IMG/VR virus record: IMGVR_UViG_3300012361_000217
Location: 1-33,444 of that record
DNA length: 33,444 nucleotides
Source of the DNA: a virus
Reading direction: 5' to 3' (one strand)
This document shows positions 30,310-33,444 of this stretch, one piece after another. Both the position numbers and the translations under genes were made by a program. The notes beneath the pieces are model-generated. The model had not been told where the DNA came from. It searched no databases and saw only the letters and a list, made by a program, of their open reading frames with translations. Position 1 is the first letter of the stretch, and every line of letters starts with the position of its first letter.

Positions 30310-30319
30310 AAGAGAAAAT

Positions 30320-31279
30320 ATGAAAATAAATACATTTGTTATTCCTATTATCCGTTCAGACTATATTGAGCGTATGTTATTTACGTTGTATCGCTATACT
30401 CAAGCTGATAGATTTAATGTAATTGTTATAGACCAGACACAAGATGATGAAGCGCAAAAAAAGTGTCAAAAATATGCTCATTTATGGATTAAAAGCTATA
30501 GAAATTTAGGATTTGCTAAAGCTATGAATACAGGAATTAGGTTAGCAGATACAAAATATATAACTCTCGCTAATGATGATATTGAGTTTATAGATTCGAG
30601 ATGGTTTCAGGGAATTATTGATACATTTGCACAGGATAGTAAAATTATAGCGGTTAATCCAATGAGTCCAAAAGAAGCTAGTTGGGGTTACGGTTTATCT
30701 AATGATAATAAAGAAATTTGGCAACCGCCTCAAGGGTTTTATCCTATTGATGATAAAAGTGGAATTGTACCTATTGTTAATGGAAAACCCTTTATTTATC
30801 AGGAACAGTTTTCAGAAGAAGAATATAATTCTCTTTTAGAAAATCATCCGACATGGAGTAAGGGAAGTTGTTGTGATGCTATTGCTATGTGGTGTACTGT
30901 CTTTAAAAAAACAGGGTTAGAAGAAATAGGATTATTGGATGAGAAGTTTTTTCCCGGAGGCGGAGAAGATTATGATATGAACGCGAGGGCATATTCTTGT
31001 GCATATCCTAAACCTATAGATGAATGTGACGTTGACTTTCATAGACGGATGGTTGGTACTTCTAAAAGTTGGGTTTGGCATCATTGGTCTAAAAGCCGTA
31101 ATATGACGCTTGATAATAAAGAAAGTAAATATCTAAATTCACGTCCCCGTTGGAATAATAACGATGAATTATGGCCTAACGGATTTGATTGTTGGGGCCA
31201 TAGTCATAAAGTTATAAATGATAAAGACGTTAAGATTCCTCTTCAGAGAGTACCATTTGTATTTACAGATGAGTTGTGA
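30320..31279 (+). CDS. Family 2 glycosyltransferase
   Basis: 319 residues. FVIPIIRSDYIERMLFTLYR, FNVIVIDQTQDD, NLGFAKAMNTGIRLADTKYI, TLANDDIEFIDSRW (NDD as DxD-type motif), IGLLDEKFFPGGGEDYDMNA (ED acid) and SWVWHHWSKSRNMT (C-terminal His region) are family 2 motifs. It is the last enzyme of the sugar operon and sits behind the AT-rich hairpin. Confidence 0.9.
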   Translation: MKINTFVIPIIRSDYIERMLFTLYRYTQADRFNVIVIDQTQDDEAQKKCQKYAHLWIKSYRNLGFAKAMNTGIRLADTKYITLANDDIEFIDSRWFQGIIDTFAQDSKIIAVNPMSPKEASWGYGLSNDNKEIWQPPQGFYPIDDKSGIVPIVNGKPFIYQEQFSEEEYNSLLENHPTWSKGSCCDAIAMWCTVFKKTGLEEIGLLDEKFFPGGGEDYDMNARAYSCAYPKPIDECDVDFHRRMVGTSKSWVWHHWSKSRNMTLDNKESKYLNSRPRWNNNDELWPNGFDCWGHSHKVINDKDVKIPLQRVPFVFTDEL

Positions 31280-31291
31280 TATCATGGGGGC

Positions 31292-31783
31292 ATGAAGTAT
31301 ATTTTGCTTACTCAAAATAGAAAAACTTTAATAGATGATGAAGATTTTGAATGGTTGAATCAATATAAGTGGAGTGTAAATAGTAGTAATTATCCTAGTA
31401 GATATGGATATATAAACGGTAAAAGAGTTTTTATTACAATACATAGATTTATAATGAACCCTCCTGTTAGAATGCAAGTAGATCATATTAATGGAAATAG
31501 ATTTGATAATAGAAAAGAAAATCTAAGGATATGTACTAGATCGCAAAATTGTACAAATAGAAAATCTTGGAAACCGAATATTTCTGGTTATAGAGGAGTA
31601 ACTTTTCATAAAACTACTAAAAAATGGAGAGCAACTATAAAGATAAAACAACAAAAAATATCTTTGGGATTATTTTTTATTAAAGAACAGGCCGCTCTTG
31701 CTTATAATAAAGCTGCAATAGCATATTTTGGTGAATATGCAGTTTTAAATAATATTCCTTCTTCTTTCTCAGAGAATACCTAA
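31292..31783 (+). CDS. HNH endonuclease with AP2 DNA-binding domain
   Basis: 163 residues. An HNH core (TIHRFIMNPPVRMQVDHING, then NRFDNRKENLRICTRSQN, with the His-Asn-His set) is followed by an AP2 domain (GYRGVTFHKTTKKWRATIKI, then LGLFFIKEQAALAYNKAAIA). This two-domain layout is typical of phage homing endonucleases. It lies between the sugar operon and the fibre gene and has a G-rich string (GGGGGC) just before the ATG. Homing into the fibre/sugar junction is plausible. Confidence 0.92.
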   Translation: MKYILLTQNRKTLIDDEDFEWLNQYKWSVNSSNYPSRYGYINGKRVFITIHRFIMNPPVRMQVDHINGNRFDNRKENLRICTRSQNCTNRKSWKPNISGYRGVTFHKTTKKWRATIKIKQQKISLGLFFIKEQAALAYNKAAIAYFGEYAVLNNIPSSFSENT

Positions 31784-31839
31784 AATTCATATAGACGAGT
31801 TATAGTTTCCTCTTTGTTTATTCTTCGACTTAAATCTTC

Positions 31840-31845
31840 TACAAT
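31840..31845 (+). promoter_or_regulatory. Candidate -10 box of the fibre gene
   Basis: TACAAT lies 6 nt before ATG 31852, which would give a leaderless message, as at several other genes here. The -35 region is poor (TTTATT at 17 nt), so this is tentative. Confidence 0.3.
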
Positions 31846-31851
31846 CGTTTT

Positions 31852-33444
31852 ATGGCGTTTTCAACAAAGGTTGGTTCATTTGCTTTAAATACTTCTACAG
31901 GTAATCAAGCAGTTACCGGCGTTGGATTTCAACCAAAAGTAGTACTTTTTTATTTTACACCTGAAACTGCTGATAATAAGGACGGAAATGTTGCTAGTGA
32001 TTTTTCATTTGGTATTGGTGTTTCTTCAAGTAGCCGGGCTAGTATAGACTTTTCCGGAGGGAGTACAAATGCTACACGTACCACAGATACAAAGTGCATT
32101 ACTTACATAAGTATTGCCGGTGTAACTTTAATGGAGGCAGATTTAGTAAGTCTTGACTCAGACGGATTTACTATAAATATTACTACTGCTCCTCTATCGG
32201 CTTTTATTCTTAACTATTTTGCGTTAGGAGGTGCTGATTTAACTAATGTTGCTTTAAAAGAAATTACCGCGCCTGCTTCTACGGGTAGTCAAGCCACAAC
32301 GGGTGTGGGTTTTAAACCTGATGCACTTTTAATTATTACTGCCGGACTAACAACTGCGGTTACTACTAATACTACTAATGCTATTTTTGGTATAGGATTT
32401 GGGCAATCTTCAACTAAGCGCGGTTATTCATCGGTTTTTAATGGAAATAGAATTGAATTAACTACTAAAGTAATAGGCGCGTTAGCTTCAGGTACTACTA
32501 AATCAATTGAGGCTGACTTAACTTCTTTAGATAGTGATGGGTTTACATTAAATTTTTCTACTACTACCAGCGGAGCTTTTCTTTGGGTTTTATGTTTAAA
32601 AGGAGGTAGCTATTTTGTAGGTAGTGATACTCAAAAAACTAGTACAGGAACTAAGGCTAATACCGGACCGGGTTTTCAGCCTACCGGAATTATATTAACA
32701 AGCGTAGATAATACTGCCAGTTCGTCAATTAATACTTCAGCAGGAAGAATGACGATTGGAGCTGCAAGTGCGACTACTGCTCGCGGTTATATATGGGGAG
32801 GAGAACTTGTTTCGCTAGGAACAACTAATAGTAGAGCATTAAATAGGTCCAATGTGATTGGAATGTTAGTAGAAGGTTCTACAGTAACTACAAATGCGGA
32901 AGCTGATTTGTCTTCGTTCGACTCTACCGGATTTACTCTAAATTGGGGAACGGCTGATGCTACCGCTAGAGAATTTTTAATATTTGCTGTAGGAAATTCA
33001 GCGGGTACTACTACTTCGACTACTACTACAACTTCAACTACGACTTCAACTACTACTACTTCGACAAGTACATCTACTACAACTACTTCGACTTCAACCT
33101 CAACGACTACTACTAGTACTTCAACTACGACAACTACATCAACTTCAACATCTACTACGACGACTAGTACGAGTACCAGTACTACAACTTCAACCAGTAC
33201 TTCAACAACAACTACTTCAACATCTACTACTACTTCTACTTCAACTTCGACAAGTACGTCTACAACAACGACTAGTACAAGTACCACAACTTCAACTTCA
33301 ACAAGTACTTCAACTACTACTACTTCCACCAGTACCTCGACCACTACGACTTCGACCTCAACTACTACTACCACCTCAACTTCCACTTCGACTACGACTA
33401 CTTCAACCTCAACTTCTACCACGACTACGTCGACTTCGACTACA
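31852..33444 (+). CDS. Three-domain fibre protein with long Ser/Thr tail, cut by window edge
   Basis: An ATG at 31852 opens 531 codons without stop to the right edge. Residues about 1-385 hold three copies of a beta-rich domain, starting near residues 16, 144 and 265 with TG-x-x-A-x-TG-x-GF-x-P and ending with L-x-S-x-DS-x-GFT-x-N (LVSLDSDGFTIN, LTSLDSDGFTLN, LSSFDSTGFTLN). From residue 386 to the edge (at least 146 residues) it is Thr and Ser only. The fold suggests a tail-fibre or receptor-binding surface protein with a mucin-like stalk, the same tail style as the three proteins after the capsid gene. No SD is present. Confidence 0.75.
   Translation, partial: MAFSTKVGSFALNTSTGNQAVTGVGFQPKVVLFYFTPETADNKDGNVASDFSFGIGVSSSSRASIDFSGGSTNATRTTDTKCITYISIAGVTLMEADLVSLDSDGFTINITTAPLSAFILNYFALGGADLTNVALKEITAPASTGSQATTGVGFKPDALLIITAGLTTAVTTNTTNAIFGIGFGQSSTKRGYSSVFNGNRIELTTKVIGALASGTTKSIEADLTSLDSDGFTLNFSTTTSGAFLWVLCLKGGSYFVGSDTQKTSTGTKANTGPGFQPTGIILTSVDNTASSSINTSAGRMTIGAASATTARGYIWGGELVSLGTTNSRALNRSNVIGMLVEGSTVTTNAEADLSSFDSTGFTLNWGTADATAREFLIFAVGNSAGTTTSTTTTTSTTTSTTTTSTSTSTTTTSTSTSTTTTSTSTTTTTSTSTSTTTTSTSTSTTTSTSTSTTTTSTSTTTSTSTSTSTSTTTTSTSTTTSTSTSTSTTTTSTSTSTTTTSTSTTTTTSTSTSTTTTSTSTSTTTTSTSTT
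33007..33444 (+). repeat. Ser/Thr codon tract 2, continues past the window
   Basis: At least 146 Ser/Thr codons with scrambled synonymous codons, in the 3' part of the fibre gene. The long Val/Glu-rich frame on the opposite strand is a mirror of these codons, not a gene. Confidence 0.85.

Noticed and set aside
32787-33422. 211-codon minus-strand ORF of Val/Glu repeats
   Set aside because: It is the mirror of the Ser/Thr codon tract of the fibre gene; composition follows from ACN/TCN codons read backwards.

Overview
This window is a stretch of an AT-rich tailed double-stranded DNA phage genome, or a virus-derived metagenomic contig. The evidence is terminase small and large subunits, portal, scaffold-like protein, major capsid protein, a lysis cassette and phage replication proteins, with no cellular housekeeping gene. 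TAA, TAG and TGA all act as stops, so the code looks standard. Several promoters fit TTGACA-N17-TATAAT, and a minority of genes carry strong AAAGGAGG Shine-Dalgarno (SD) sites, which points to a bacterial host. The host cannot be named from the sequence. Both edges cut a gene: a pentapeptide-repeat protein on the left and a long fibre gene on the right.

Layout. (1) 1-1968, minus strand: an operon of small accessory and membrane proteins ending in the pentapeptide-repeat gene, fired from a consensus promoter at 1940-1968. (2) 2032-3092, plus: a lysis cassette of XhlA-like membrane protein, CHAP endolysin and holin-like protein. (3) 3096-4782, minus: DUF1064 nuclease-like protein, ssDNA-binding protein, zinc-ribbon protein, HTH protein and a small early protein, with two near-identical promoters. 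(4) 4826-5293, plus: terminase small subunit. (5) 5294-5994: about 700 bp non-coding with an iteron array (12 copies of a 10-mer) and a 16-bp palindrome, a candidate replication origin. (6) 5995-7959, minus: SF3 (P4/D5-type) helicase and two small genes, preceded by a leader whose sequence predicts a terminator/antiterminator switch. (7) 7961-15547, plus: TerL, portal, NlpC/P60 hydrolase, scaffold-like protein, decoration-like protein and Mu gpT-like capsid protein. (8) 15608-16593: three tandem short proteins, each a small aromatic head module followed by a pure Ser/Thr tail. (9) 16610-19212: a protein with a classical C2H2 zinc finger, then tiny basic proteins and an endonuclease VII homologue. 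(10) 19268-31279: a 12-kb, nearly gapless operon with eight glycosyltransferases, a UDP-sugar dehydrogenase-like enzyme, an SDR sugar-nucleotide epimerase, a methyltransferase, a polysaccharide-deacetylase-like protein and small accessory genes. (11) 31292-33444: an HNH-AP2 endonuclease and a fibre protein with three repeated domains and a very long Ser/Thr tail.

The most striking idea is that regions 8, 10 and 11 form one system. The phage encodes at least four mucin-like Ser/Thr-repeat proteins and also a full set of sugar-activating, transferring and modifying enzymes. A glycosylated virion surface is a natural inference, but the sequence alone does not prove it. The enzymes could instead act on host polysaccharide or phage DNA.
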